Shown in pieces: positions 7,884-16,684 of a stretch of 64,000 nt of DNA (positions within the stretch are counted from its first letter, which is position 1; each line of letters starts with the position of its first letter). The position numbers and the translations under genes were made by a program. The notes under the pieces were generated by a model. The model did no database searches. It saw only the letters and a program-made list of their open reading frames with translations, and was not told the origin of the DNA. This DNA is from Phycisphaerales bacterium UBA854. GTDB lineage: Bacteria; Planctomycetota; Phycisphaerae; Phycisphaerales; SM1A02. The DNA is taken from assembly GCA_002295885.1 (NCBI GenBank), contig DBGM01000041.1:18458-82457 (forward strand), read 5' to 3'.

Positions 7884-9716
7884 TCAGGGCAGCTCCGGGC
7901 ATTCCATCCCGTTGCAGTCCACTCCATCGCCAAGGTAGGTTCCGAGCGTCAGTTCGCAGCGGATCTCGGTCATCGTGATGCAGGGGCCGAACGAGGTGCA
8001 ACAGGCGCCGGTCGCGGTCGGGAGCGGCGGTGGGCAGTCCCCCCATCGATTCAGCAGCAGGAGGAAGTCGAAGATGTCGACCGATTCCGAGAAATCGAAG
8101 TCCGCGGTGAGCGGAGGGTCCCGTGGGTCGGGAATCGTGCCCCATTGGGACAGCACTTCGAGCAGGTCGAGCACATCAACCGACTCGTTGCCGTCGAGAT
8201 CGGCGTAGCACTGGCAGTCGTCCGGTATATGGTCGTGGTTCTCGTCTGCTTCGCAGCCGTTGATGATCCCGTCCCCGTCGCAGTCGCCGGGATCGTTCCA
8301 GTCGCAGTCGTCCGGAATCTGGTTGCCGTTGCAGTCCCCTGCCATGCCGACGGAGATCTCCCACCCGTCGGGGAGGCCGTTTCCGTTGCAGTCGTCCTGG
8401 CAGTCGTCGAGCACGCCGTTGCCGTCCAGATCCTGAGCCGTTCCGTCGTCCAGTTCGCACGAGTCGGGGAGCCCGTTCCGGTTGCAGTCCGCATCGACCT
8501 CGCAGCGGTCCCGGATTCCGTTCTGGTTGCAGTCGGCTCCGGGAATGCAGTCTCCCTGGAGGATCACGCTGAGTCCGCGGTCGGCGTGGTTCACGTTCGC
8601 CGAGGCGATGTCCAGAAGTCCGTCGCCGTCGAGGTCGGCCAACTCGACCTCGGCGGGGCCGGCGGTCATGGTGATCCACTGGACGGACGGGAAGTATCCG
8701 CTGCCGTTGTTCAGGTAGAGCAGCGACCAGTAGGATCCCACGTGGCTCACGATGACATCGATGTCGCCGTCGCCGTCCATGTCGCCGGAGTCGATGCTGT
8801 GGGGCAGGTTGTTCGTGGTGCGGGTCTGGGCGAGGGAGAAGTCCCCCGTCCCGTCGTTGTGCAGGATCCAGCACTCGTTGGTGTCCTTGCTGACGGCGGC
8901 GATGTCGATGTCGCCGTCGCCGTCGAGATCGTCGAGCGTGAGGTACCGCGGGTAGCCGCCGGTGATGATCTGCACCGGATCCCTCCAGGTTCGGTCTCCG
9001 TCGCTGAGCAGCAGCGTCAGGTCGCCCGAGGTGAGATTTGCGGTCACGATGTCGATGCGGCCGTCGCCGTCAAGATCGGCCGATGCGCCGCCCCGGGGCT
9101 GGAGGCCGATGAATGCCGAATCGCCTGTTTCGAAGTCGCCGGTGCCGGTTCCGTAGAACGGGGTCATGAGGGCCGGAGACTGGCTCGGGATCTCGGCGGT
9201 CCCGTCCCACTGGAGAACGATCATGTCGTCGTTGCCGTCCAGATCGAGATCGTCGGTCCAGAGGAAGACCGTCCTGTGGAGTTCGAAGCGGTGCGTGATC
9301 GTGAACTGGCCGTTGCCGTCGTTGCGCAGGACGGTGGCGGTGTCGCTGTTGTAGTCGGGGGTGCAGAGATCGATGTCTCCATCGCCGTCGAAATCGGCGG
9401 CGTCCACGTAGCGGGGTCCCTCTCCGGTGGGGATGTCGATGCGGTCGGGGAACATCCCCTCGCCGTTGTTGAAGCGGATCGTGATGTCGTCGGTGGCCCG
9501 GTTCGAGAGGGCGAGGTCGATGTCTCCGTCCCCGTCCAGATCGGCGGCGACCACCCCGGTGGCGTTCAGCCCGGTCGGGTATTGGCGAAGTGGTTCAAGG
9601 GGGACATCGTCGAGGGCGATCGCCCCTGATGAAATGAGCCATGGGCCCATGAGCACGGGTAGCGTGCGCAACAGGCTTTCGGCTGCTCCGGACACCGTGC
9701 GAAGTGCGTGCAGCAT
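7884..9716 (-). CDS. Secreted FG-GAP/VCBS repeat protein with dockerin-like tail
   Basis: A 610-residue exported protein. After a hydrophobic N-terminal segment (about residues 14-33) come seven repeats of the D-x-D-G-D-G-D-x-D calcium-binding FG-GAP/VCBS type, spaced 45-50 residues apart, which should form a beta-propeller. A cysteine-rich block of D-C-N-x-N-G-I/L-x-D-x-C units follows. Then two D-x-D-x-S/N-x-S-V-D-V/I-x-D segments, each with L-L and W-G, form a dockerin-like pair, and a short Cys-rich C-terminal module (T-G-A-C-C) ends the chain. It interrupts the kynurenine locus but has no obvious catabolic role; it may be an adhesive or sensory surface protein. A TAGGAT box lies nine bases before its start. 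Confidence 0.85.
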   Translation of the reverse strand: MLHALRTVSGAAESLLRTLPVLMGPWLISSGAIALDDVPLEPLRQYPTGLNATGVVAADLDGDGDIDLALSNRATDDITIRFNNGEGMFPDRIDIPTGEGPRYVDAADFDGDGDIDLCTPDYNSDTATVLRNDGNGQFTITHRFELHRTVFLWTDDLDLDGNDDMIVLQWDGTAEIPSQSPALMTPFYGTGTGDFETGDSAFIGLQPRGGASADLDGDGRIDIVTANLTSGDLTLLLSDGDRTWRDPVQIITGGYPRYLTLDDLDGDGDIDIAAVSKDTNECWILHNDGTGDFSLAQTRTTNNLPHSIDSGDMDGDGDIDVIVSHVGSYWSLLYLNNGSGYFPSVQWITMTAGPAEVELADLDGDGLLDIASANVNHADRGLSVILQGDCIPGADCNQNGIRDRCEVDADCNRNGLPDSCELDDGTAQDLDGNGVLDDCQDDCNGNGLPDGWEISVGMAGDCNGNQIPDDCDWNDPGDCDGDGIINGCEADENHDHIPDDCQCYADLDGNESVDVLDLLEVLSQWGTIPDPRDPPLTADFDFSESVDIFDFLLLLNRWGDCPPPLPTATGACCTSFGPCITMTEIRCELTLGTYLGDGVDCNGMECPELP

Positions 9717-9797
9717 CGTGAATCAATCCTACGTCGGGATCGCCGACATCCGAACAGATTCTGGCCATTGGGGGGAAATCAGGCCGTACGCCGGGAT

Positions 9798-10433
9798 TCA
9801 CGGCCCCGGCATGGTGCGCAGGACGGCTCGCACGGGGGAGGCGTCGAATCCGACCAGGCGCAGGGGCTGAGCCAGCAGCTCGTATCTCCCGGGGGTCACA
9901 TCGGCCAGTCGGAGCGTCTCAAGGATGGCGATGCCGTTGGCCCGGCAGCGGCCGTGGGATCGGATCTCGGCATCGTCGATGATGTCGACGCTCGGACTGT
10001 CGAGCCCGATCGTGATGACGCCCCGCTCGGCCAGATGGTCGACCAGCGATGGGCAGAGGGCGGCGAAGTCCTCGTCGAAGGTGTCGAGCGAATGAAACGT
10101 GCCGGTGTCGATGAGGATCCGGGGGCAGTCGATCGGCGTGTCCCCGAGGTCCTCGATGGTCACACGCGAGCGAGGCGACGCTTCGACGCGCACGACGCGG
10201 CAGTCGCCGATGTAGTGCTCGAGGTCCATCTCGTCGATCCCCCCGCCGTCGGACGCGTAGTGGCACGGGCCGTCGGCGTGGGTCCCGAGGTGTACGGTGC
10301 TTCGCAGCGTGGACAGCGTGACGGAATCGCCGTCCTCGATGCGCAGCAGCATCTCCCGTGATGGCGGGTTGTCACCGGGCCATGCCTTGGTTCGGCCGCA
10401 GTGGATCTCATGGGTGATGTCGATCAGGTGCAT
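9798..10433 (-). CDS. kynB: Kynurenine formamidase
   Basis: A 211-residue member of the cyclase/KynB family, which hydrolyses N-formyl-L-kynurenine to L-kynurenine and formate. The metal-binding motif is complete: His48, His52, Asp54 and His58 within V-H-L-G-T-H-A-D-G-P-C-H. The N-terminal I-D-I-T-H and W-P-G-D are also characteristic. I start at ATG 10433; the longer open frame runs into the transporter gene. The start overlaps the end of the MFS gene by 10 bases, making it the last enzyme gene of the minus-strand kynurenine operon. Bacterial KynB uses zinc and is unrelated to the eukaryotic serine hydrolase formamidase. Confidence 0.93.
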   Translation of the reverse strand: MHLIDITHEIHCGRTKAWPGDNPPSREMLLRIEDGDSVTLSTLRSTVHLGTHADGPCHYASDGGGIDEMDLEHYIGDCRVVRVEASPRSRVTIEDLGDTPIDCPRILIDTGTFHSLDTFDEDFAALCPSLVDHLAERGVITIGLDSPSVDIIDDAEIRSHGRCRANGIAILETLRLADVTPGRYELLAQPLRLVGFDASPVRAVLRTMPGP

Positions 10434-11611
10434 GGGGTCCGTCCTTGGGTGGATGGTCGAACGAAGAAGAGCAGGATCGCGGACAGGGCGAACGCCGTCG
10501 CCGCCATCCAGAAGCCGGCGAGGTACCCGAGGCCGACGGACAGCATGGCGCCCATGCCCAACGCCCCGGAGGCCTGGCCGATGTTGAAGCCGATGGTCAG
10601 TCTCCCCCACCACGCCGTATGCCGGGCGGGACCGACGAGTTCCATCGCGTAGTGGGTGGTGCCGGCCGCGATGCCCATCTGGCCGGCCCCCAGAATCGCA
10701 CCGGATGCAACGACGAACCAGAGGGAGCGGGTGGAGATGACGATGCCGACCGCGGCGAGCCCGCAGAGCACGGATGCGATCAGGGCCCAGCGTGAACCGA
10801 TGACGCGTGCCGCCAGTCCGAACAGCGGGCCTCCGATGAGGACTCCCCCGCCGTAGATGGCGTAGACCATCGTGCTGAAGCCGACCGGCTTGTCCAGAGC
10901 CTGGTGGATGTAGGCCGACAGGTAGATCGAATGGGGCACGATTCCCACCGCTGCGAGCAGGTAGGAGAGGAAGAAGATCCACATCGTCCGGCGGGCGTAC
11001 GGATGCGGGGGTTCGTTCACGGCCGGTCGATCCGTGGGTACGGATGGCGACAGGCCGGCCCACGACAGGACGATGCACGTCAGCACCAGCGCGGAGGTGA
11101 ACCACCAACCTCCCGCGGGCCCGTCGAGGATGAACATCGGCATCAGCAGGCTCATTCCGATGACGCCGACGCCTGCGCCGACGAACACCGTGCCGATCAC
11201 CGTGCTGCGCAGTGCCTCTCGGATGCCGGAGACGGCGATGACCGGAGCCAGAATCATGGTTCCCGCGGCGGTGAGCCCGGCGAGGAAGCGGCATCCGCTC
11301 AGCCAGACGAATCCCAGATCGAACCCCGAGCCCAGTACGCTGGCCAGACCCACCAGCATGGACCAGCGGCAGACGCGGCCGGCCGTCCAGCGTCTGGCCA
11401 GTGCCGCGCAGATGATGGCGCCGACGAGATTGCCCACGAAGTTGATGGTCCCGATGTACCCGGCTTCGGAGGCGGTGATCCAGTCATGCTTGAGCATCGA
11501 CGGGATCAGGGGGGAAAAGGAATAGCGCACCAGGCCGATGCCGGCCAGCATGGCCAGGACGGATGAGAAGATTCGGTACCAGTTCCGTTCGAAGAGCGGC
11601 ATCGGGGGCAA
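10424..11611 (-). CDS. MFS transporter, YbfB/YjiJ-like
   Basis: A 395-residue integral inner-membrane protein with about twelve hydrophobic helices and G-L-V-R-Y-S-F-S-P-L-I-P-S-M-L in the first helix region, the typical opening of YbfB/YjiJ-type major facilitator transporters. The gene lies between kynA and kynB in the same transcript, beginning one base before the kynA stop and overlapping kynB by 10 bases. Uptake of tryptophan or kynurenine, or export of an intermediate, is a reasonable inference, but substrate specificity cannot be read from the sequence. The start could also be ATG 11602, three codons in. Confidence 0.88.
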   Translation of the reverse strand: MPPMPLFERNWYRIFSSVLAMLAGIGLVRYSFSPLIPSMLKHDWITASEAGYIGTINFVGNLVGAIICAALARRWTAGRVCRWSMLVGLASVLGSGFDLGFVWLSGCRFLAGLTAAGTMILAPVIAVSGIREALRSTVIGTVFVGAGVGVIGMSLLMPMFILDGPAGGWWFTSALVLTCIVLSWAGLSPSVPTDRPAVNEPPHPYARRTMWIFFLSYLLAAVGIVPHSIYLSAYIHQALDKPVGFSTMVYAIYGGGVLIGGPLFGLAARVIGSRWALIASVLCGLAAVGIVISTRSLWFVVASGAILGAGQMGIAAGTTHYAMELVGPARHTAWWGRLTIGFNIGQASGALGMGAMLSVGLGYLAGFWMAATAFALSAILLFFVRPSTQGRTPCT

Positions 11612-12415
11612 TCAGAAACGGTGGCGTATCGCCCAGAGATCGGGAAAGGCGGGTTCGAAGAGCGTCCGTTCCAGGTAGGGAACACCCGGAGAGCCGCCGG
11701 TGCCGTGCTTGTTGCCGATGGTTCTTCGGACCAGTTGCACGTGGCGGTACCGCCACTCCTGGAGGCCCTCGTCGATGTCCAGCATGGTCTCGAACAGCAT
11801 GTCGAGCTCCGGTCGGGTTTCGTGGGCGACCAGGATCAGATCCTGCATCCGCTCGTCGCCCTGGTAGCGGCGTTCGGGGTCGGCGTGCAGGAGGTCCTCC
11901 GGGACGTCGAGTCCCTGGGTCGCGAGGAAGGCATGGAAGTCGTCGATGACGGACGGCTGGCGGTAGCGGTCCATCGCCTCGTCGCGGCCGTGCAGGCCTT
12001 CCGGGAGGTACTTCAGGACCTGCTCTCGCTTCACGCCCAGGCGGAACTCGATGCACCGGAACTGCATGGACTGGAATCCGGAGGAGGTGTCGAGCCGATC
12101 CCGGAACGAGACGAAGGACGAGGGTGTCATCGTCTCGAGGATGTCGATCTGGCTGACCAGGGTCTTGAGGATCATGCGGACGCGCTTTAGCACGTGGGCG
12201 ACGCCCCAGAGGTCGCCGTTGCGGAGTCGGACTCCCGCCAGGTCGAGCTCGTGCAGGATCTGCTTGAACCAGAGTTCGTACACCTGGTGGATGACGATGA
12301 AGAGCATCTCGTCGTGTTCGGCGGGATTCGACTGCGGAGTCTGCAGCGAGAGCATGGTCGGCAGCTCGAGGTAGGTCGCGTAGTCGAGTTGTCCGGTCTG
12401 CGGTGCGTCGGGCAT
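11612..12415 (-). CDS. kynA: Tryptophan 2,3-dioxygenase
   Basis: A 267-residue haem dioxygenase that opens the indole ring of L-tryptophan to N-formylkynurenine, the first step of the pathway. F-I-V-I-H-Q-V-Y-E-L-W-F-K-Q carries the distal histidine (His43), F-Q-S-M-Q-F-R the substrate loop (Arg120), and W-R-Y-R-H-V-Q-L-V the proximal haem ligand (His225). The C-terminal G-T-G-G-S-P-G-V-P-Y-L motif is intact, and length matches bacterial TDO. It sits 21 bases after kmo and is immediately followed by the transporter. No strong ribosome-binding site is seen, so it probably depends on upstream translation in the operon. Confidence 0.96.
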   Translation of the reverse strand: MPDAPQTGQLDYATYLELPTMLSLQTPQSNPAEHDEMLFIVIHQVYELWFKQILHELDLAGVRLRNGDLWGVAHVLKRVRMILKTLVSQIDILETMTPSSFVSFRDRLDTSSGFQSMQFRCIEFRLGVKREQVLKYLPEGLHGRDEAMDRYRQPSVIDDFHAFLATQGLDVPEDLLHADPERRYQGDERMQDLILVAHETRPELDMLFETMLDIDEGLQEWRYRHVQLVRRTIGNKHGTGGSPGVPYLERTLFEPAFPDLWAIRHRF

Positions 12416-12436
12416 GTGGAGGTCGATTCCGGACGA

Positions 12437-13747
12437 TCAGATCACGAGGAGGCCGAGGGTGAGGACGGCGAGGGTCGACAGGGCGATCATCGACCACCTT
12501 CTTCTTCGATCGATGGCGATGACCCTAGTGTACGGAATCGTCGTGAACGAGACCATGTTGTAGAGCGGCGCGTACCACCGGGGGAACATGCGGTTGAGGC
12601 GCTTCCGGAAGCGTTGGAGCAGGCGGAAGGCCGGCGAAGCGGTGTGGTTCCGCATCTCGATGAAGTTTCGCAGGGACAGCTGGCCGATCGCATCGCCGTC
12701 GGGACGCTGGGCGGCATCGTAGGCGACCAGGGCCTCGTGCACGGTCGGGTATCCGTCGAGGCAGTCCGCCAGCCGGAGGCAGTCCTGGAACGATGCGTTC
12801 ATCCCCTGGCCGAAGAACGGAACGATGGCGTGGGCGGCGTCCCCGATCAGGACCGCGGTGTCGCGGTGGTGGTATCGGCGACAGTGGACGGTCCCGAGCG
12901 GGCCGACCGGATTCTGCTGGTATTCCTCGACGAGGTCCGGCATCAGTTCGGCGGCATCCGGGAAGTGCACGTCGAAGAACGACGTGATCTCTTCGGGAGT
13001 CCGCACGGCCGCGAAGCTTTCCGGGCCCTCGTGCGGCCAGAAGCAGGTGCAGGTGAAGGAGCCGTCCTCGTTCGGGAGCGCGATCATCATGTAGTGGCCG
13101 CGGGGCCAGATGTGGAGCGCATCGCTTCGCAGGCGGAAGGAGCCGTCCGGTCCGGCGGGAATGGTCAGTTCCTTGTATCCGGAATCGATGAACTCGGTTC
13201 CTTCGTCGGTGCGTTCGCGCGTGTCCATCGCGGCCCGGACCATCGAGCCGGCCCCGTCGGCACCCACCACGAGGTCCCCTTCCAGCGTGTGCTCGGTTCC
13301 GTCCTGCGTCCGAAAGGTCACGGCGGCGTGATCGACGTCGATGCTGGTGCACTCGATTCCGAAGCGGATGTTCACCGAGGAACGCTCCTCGGCGGCATCG
13401 AGCAGCAAGCAGTTGAGCATCCCTCTGGAGACGGAGTTGATGGTCTGGCCCGGAATCACGCTGTAGGGGGAGAACGTGGTCCGGCCCTGCGGATCGTGCA
13501 TCATCCGCCCGGCCATGGGAACCACCGTCTTCAGGACGGCCTCGTCCAGTCCGATGCGGGCGAGGGCTTCGATGCCGCGCGCCGACAGGGCCAGGTTGAT
13601 GCTGCGGCCGCCTTCGTAGCCGTCCGCGCGGGGGTCGCCGCGTCGTTCCAGGATCGTGACCTCGCATCGCCGGTCGGCCAGCAGGCAGGCCAGCAGCGGG
13701 CCCGCGAGCCCGCCTCCGACGACGATGATGCGGTGTGGGCGGCTCAC
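12437..13747 (-). CDS. kmo: Kynurenine 3-monooxygenase with C-terminal hydrophobic tail
   Basis: A 436-residue class A flavoprotein hydroxylase that converts kynurenine to 3-hydroxykynurenine with NADPH and oxygen. The FAD-binding V-V-G-G-G-L-A-G lies at the N-terminus, G-A-D-G-A-G-S-M in the middle, and G-D-A-A-H-A-I-V-P-F-F-G-Q-G-M-N-A is the second FAD motif. The last about 20 residues are almost purely hydrophobic after an R-R-R-R-W stop-transfer-like cluster, so the protein may be membrane-anchored, as is mitochondrial KMO. The start is a GTG overlapping the kynU stop as GTGA; the longer open frame upstream belongs to another gene. It is the fourth gene of the operon. Confidence 0.95.
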   Translation of the reverse strand: MSRPHRIIVVGGGLAGPLLACLLADRRCEVTILERRGDPRADGYEGGRSINLALSARGIEALARIGLDEAVLKTVVPMAGRMMHDPQGRTTFSPYSVIPGQTINSVSRGMLNCLLLDAAEERSSVNIRFGIECTSIDVDHAAVTFRTQDGTEHTLEGDLVVGADGAGSMVRAAMDTRERTDEGTEFIDSGYKELTIPAGPDGSFRLRSDALHIWPRGHYMMIALPNEDGSFTCTCFWPHEGPESFAAVRTPEEITSFFDVHFPDAAELMPDLVEEYQQNPVGPLGTVHCRRYHHRDTAVLIGDAAHAIVPFFGQGMNASFQDCLRLADCLDGYPTVHEALVAYDAAQRPDGDAIGQLSLRNFIEMRNHTASPAFRLLQRFRKRLNRMFPRWYAPLYNMVSFTTIPYTRVIAIDRRRRWSMIALSTLAVLTLGLLVI

Positions 13748-15036
13748 GACTCGGACCCGAAGGACTCGGCCATCATGGAGGCGAACCGGTGGCAGTCCTC
13801 GAAGGTGTTGTAGAGCGGAGTCGGGGCGACGCGAATGGTGGCGGGCGGCCGGAAGTCCGCGACGACCCCCATGGATTCGATGGTGCGGAATGCGGCCTCG
13901 GCATCCTCGTCGACCACGATCGACAACTGGCAGCCGTGGGAGTCGGCATCCGCGGGCGTCGTGATGCGGTAGCGGCGGCCCGGTACGGCCTCGAGGCGTT
14001 CGCGCAGGTAGCCGGTCAGCGCCAATGAGCGTCTTCGCAGCGAGTCCATGCCGATCGAGTCGAAGAGATCGAGGGAGGCGCGGAGCGGGGCCATCGCGAG
14101 CACCGGAGGGTTGCTGATCTGCCAGCTGTCGGCCGAGGGAACCGGAATGAATCGGTCTTCCAGATGCATGCGGAATCTCGTATCCGGATCGTTCCCCCAC
14201 CAACCGGCCAGACGGGGGAGTTCTGGGTTGGACCCGTGCCGCTCATGGACATACACGCCGGCGATGGCGCCCGGTCCACTGTTCAGGTACTTGTAGGAGC
14301 ACCAGGCTGCGAAGTCCACATTCCAGTCGTGGAGTTTCAGGGGGATGTTGCCCACGGCGTGCGCCAGATCGAAGCCGACGACGGCGCCGACCCGGTGCCC
14401 CGCTTCCGTGATCGCGTGGAGGTCCAGGGCCTGTCCGGTGAGGTAGTTGACACCGCCCATCATGATGGTGGCCAGGCGGTCCCCGGCCTCCTCGATCGCC
14501 GCGACGATGTCGTCGGTCCGCAGGCAGTCCTCCCCGCTGCGTGGTTCGACGATGAGGATGTGGTCGTCCGGTTCCAGTCCGCGGGCCTCGAGGTGACTGC
14601 GGATGCAGTAGATGTCCGAGGGAAAGGCCGGTGACTCCATGAGGATGCGCGTCCGACGTCCCTGCGGACGGTAGAAGCTCGTCAGCAGCAGATGCAGGTT
14701 GACGGTGAGGGAGTTCATCATCACCACCTCCCCGGGACGGGCTCCGACGAGCCGGGCCCCCTGCTCACGGAAGATCTCGTGGTACGAGTACCAGGGGGTT
14801 CTCGCGCCGCGGTGGCCGTCCACGCCCAGCCGCTGCCAGTCGGCCACGATCTCCTCCACGTGGGCCGCGGTGGCCCGAGGCTGGAGACCGAGGGAGTTGC
14901 CGCAGAAGTAGATGGCATCCTCGCCGCGTTCGGTCAGCGGGACATGGAAGTGATCGCGCTGGGAAGGGAGTTCGGCCTCGGCATCCAGGCGACGGGCGGC
15001 ATCGAGCTGACTCTGTCCCGGATCCGTGGCGGTCAT
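13744..15036 (-). CDS. kynU: Kynureninase
   Basis: A 430-residue PLP enzyme of fold type I that cleaves 3-hydroxykynurenine to 3-hydroxyanthranilate and alanine. Motifs include F-C-G-N-S-L-G-L-Q-P, V-G-F-D-L-A-H-A-V-G-N and the PLP lysine in C-S-Y-K-Y-L-N-S-G-P-G (Lys249). W-Q-I-S-N-P-P-V appears near residue 310, as in kynureninases. The start ATG at 15036 overlaps the stop of the ACMSD gene as ATGA, and its own stop overlaps kmo as GTGA, so the enzymes are translationally coupled in pathway order. Length and motifs are normal and no residue is missing. Confidence 0.96.
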   Translation of the reverse strand: MTATDPGQSQLDAARRLDAEAELPSQRDHFHVPLTERGEDAIYFCGNSLGLQPRATAAHVEEIVADWQRLGVDGHRGARTPWYSYHEIFREQGARLVGARPGEVVMMNSLTVNLHLLLTSFYRPQGRRTRILMESPAFPSDIYCIRSHLEARGLEPDDHILIVEPRSGEDCLRTDDIVAAIEEAGDRLATIMMGGVNYLTGQALDLHAITEAGHRVGAVVGFDLAHAVGNIPLKLHDWNVDFAAWCSYKYLNSGPGAIAGVYVHERHGSNPELPRLAGWWGNDPDTRFRMHLEDRFIPVPSADSWQISNPPVLAMAPLRASLDLFDSIGMDSLRRRSLALTGYLRERLEAVPGRRYRITTPADADSHGCQLSIVVDEDAEAAFRTIESMGVVADFRPPATIRVAPTPLYNTFEDCHRFASMMAESFGSES

Positions 15037-16091
15037 GCGGTCCCCGCCTCGGTGTTCAGGACATGGAGGAGGTCGTCCGCCGAAAGACCGAGGAACTCGA
15101 GGGCGGTGCCTGAGAGCAGGCGGGTCCGGGCCTGCTGGTCCAGGCCTTCGAGTTCGTCGATCGTGCTGCCGGGATTGGGTTCCCCCAGGGGGAACGGGTA
15201 GTCGCTGCCGAGGCAGACATGATCCGCACCGATGCGGCTGATGACGTACTGCAGCGATTCCGGACCGTGCAGGGCGGAGTCGACGTAGATCCGATCCATC
15301 ATCTGGCTCGGAGGCGTCTTGGTCCGGGTCTGGCAGAGATCGGGCCGTGCGGCGAAGCCGTGATCGATGCGGTCGACGGTCAGAGGAAAACTGCCCCCGC
15401 CGTGCGCGAAGCCGAAGCGGAGGTCGGGCAGCCGTTCGAACACGCCTCCCATGGCCAGCGAGCAGATCGCGAGCGAGGTCTCGGCCGGCATGCCCACCAA
15501 CCAGGTCATCCAGTGGTCGCGGGTGCGGTTCTGCCCCAGCATCTTCCACGGGTGGACGAACACGCAGGCGTCGAGATCCTGGGCAGCTTCGAAGATCGGG
15601 AAGAAGGCGTCGTCGTCGAGGTTCCGCTCGTTGATGTTGGATCCGATCTGGATCCCGGGAAAACCAAGTTCCTTCACGCAGCGTTCGAGCTCTTCGATCG
15701 CGAGGTCCGTGTCCTGCATCGGAATGGTTCCGAGTCCGATGAAGCGGCCGGGATGGTCCCGGGTGGTGGTGGCGATGTCGTCGTTCAGGATGCGGGAGAA
15801 GTCGAGGGTGTCGCGTGGTTCGGCCCAGTAGGAGAAGAGGACCGGAATGGTGCAGATGACCTGGGTGTCGATGCCGGTCCGGTCCATGTCGTGCAGTCGG
15901 GTGGCCGGGTCCCAGCAGTTCTCGTCGATGACGCGGAACACCGTCCCTCCGGAGTGCATCTCGGCCTTGCCGGGCTCATGGTGATTGAGCTGGATCCATT
16001 CGCCGTATCCGTACCGTTCATGCAGATCCGGCCACGTCCGGGGCAGGATGTGGGTGTGCATGTCAATGCGAAGCGGCCGGGAGTCGGTCAT
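15033..16091 (-). CDS. 2-amino-3-carboxymuconate 6-semialdehyde decarboxylase (ACMSD)
   Basis: A 352-residue amidohydrolase-fold decarboxylase. The metal site is visible as I-D-M-H-T-H (His12, His14), V-F-V-H-P-W, F-A-H-G-G-G and L-G-S-D-Y-P-F-P-L-G. It matches ACMSD/NbaD rather than generic amidohydrolases. It removes CO2 from 2-amino-3-carboxymuconate semialdehyde and so diverts flux from quinolinate/NAD synthesis towards catabolism. The start at 16091 overlaps the 3-HAO stop as ATGA. The product is the substrate of the aldehyde dehydrogenase encoded at 5994-7451 on the other arm. Confidence 0.94.
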   Translation of the reverse strand: MTDSRPLRIDMHTHILPRTWPDLHERYGYGEWIQLNHHEPGKAEMHSGGTVFRVIDENCWDPATRLHDMDRTGIDTQVICTIPVLFSYWAEPRDTLDFSRILNDDIATTTRDHPGRFIGLGTIPMQDTDLAIEELERCVKELGFPGIQIGSNINERNLDDDAFFPIFEAAQDLDACVFVHPWKMLGQNRTRDHWMTWLVGMPAETSLAICSLAMGGVFERLPDLRFGFAHGGGSFPLTVDRIDHGFAARPDLCQTRTKTPPSQMMDRIYVDSALHGPESLQYVISRIGADHVCLGSDYPFPLGEPNPGSTIDELEGLDQQARTRLLSGTALEFLGLSADDLLHVLNTEAGTA

Positions 16092-16684
16092 GAGTGGCTG
16101 GCTCCGGATCGGATGATGGTGACTTCCTCCCCCACCTCGATGCGTTCGACCGGACCGGGCTTGCCGACCCTGGTTCCGCAATGGGAGCAGGTCGACCGTT
16201 CGGGGTCCGCCCAGAAGGCCTCCATCGAGTCCCGGAAGTGCTCGACGATGTCGCCGCAGTCGAACTCCTCGTCCCAGACCAGCTCGTGGCAGTCCGGGCA
16301 GTAGAACTGCTGGTGCTCGTTCTCCCCGGGCGGCCGGTTCCGTTCCACCACGACACCCACGGTGCCCGGGGGCCGCTGCGGAGCGTGGGGCACGTTCGGG
16401 GGAATGAAGAATGTCTCTCCCTCCTGGATGAGGTGGTTGACGATCTGGCCGTCCTCGATCGTCTGGACGCAGATGTCCCCTTCGAGCTGGAAGAAGTACT
16501 CCTCCGAGGCGGTCTTGTGGAAGTCGTTGCGGGCGTTGGGGCCACCGATGACCATGACGAAGAAGTCTTCGCCCCGGTAGAGGTACTTGTTCCCGACCGG
16601 GGGGCGGAAATCCTCCCGGTGGTCCTCGACCCATTTCCGGATGTTGATCGGCTTCTGGACCGTGCCGGTGCTTTGAGTGGCCAT
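16088..16684 (-). CDS. 3-hydroxyanthranilate 3,4-dioxygenase
   Basis: A 198-residue cupin-fold ring-cleaving dioxygenase (NbaC/HAAO). Iron ligands His56, Glu62 and His100 and the substrate-binding arginines Arg52 and Arg104 are present. A C-terminal rubredoxin-like iron site follows, with C-P-D-C (Cys129, Cys132) and C-S-H-C (Cys166, Cys169), typical of bacterial homologues. It converts 3-hydroxyanthranilate to 2-amino-3-carboxymuconate semialdehyde. It is the first gene of the minus-strand kynurenine operon and has a good GGAGG seven bases before ATG 16684. A TAGAAT box lies upstream at 16712-16717 on the same strand. Confidence 0.96.
   Translation of the reverse strand: MATQSTGTVQKPINIRKWVEDHREDFRPPVGNKYLYRGEDFFVMVIGGPNARNDFHKTASEEYFFQLEGDICVQTIEDGQIVNHLIQEGETFFIPPNVPHAPQRPPGTVGVVVERNRPPGENEHQQFYCPDCHELVWDEEFDCGDIVEHFRDSMEAFWADPERSTCSHCGTRVGKPGPVERIEVGEEVTIIRSGASHS

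Noticed and set aside
8250..8530. Tandem DNA repeat in the FG-GAP gene
   Set aside because: The periodicity is due to the D-C-N-x-N-G protein repeat and varies at third codon positions, so it is not a DNA-level repeat element.
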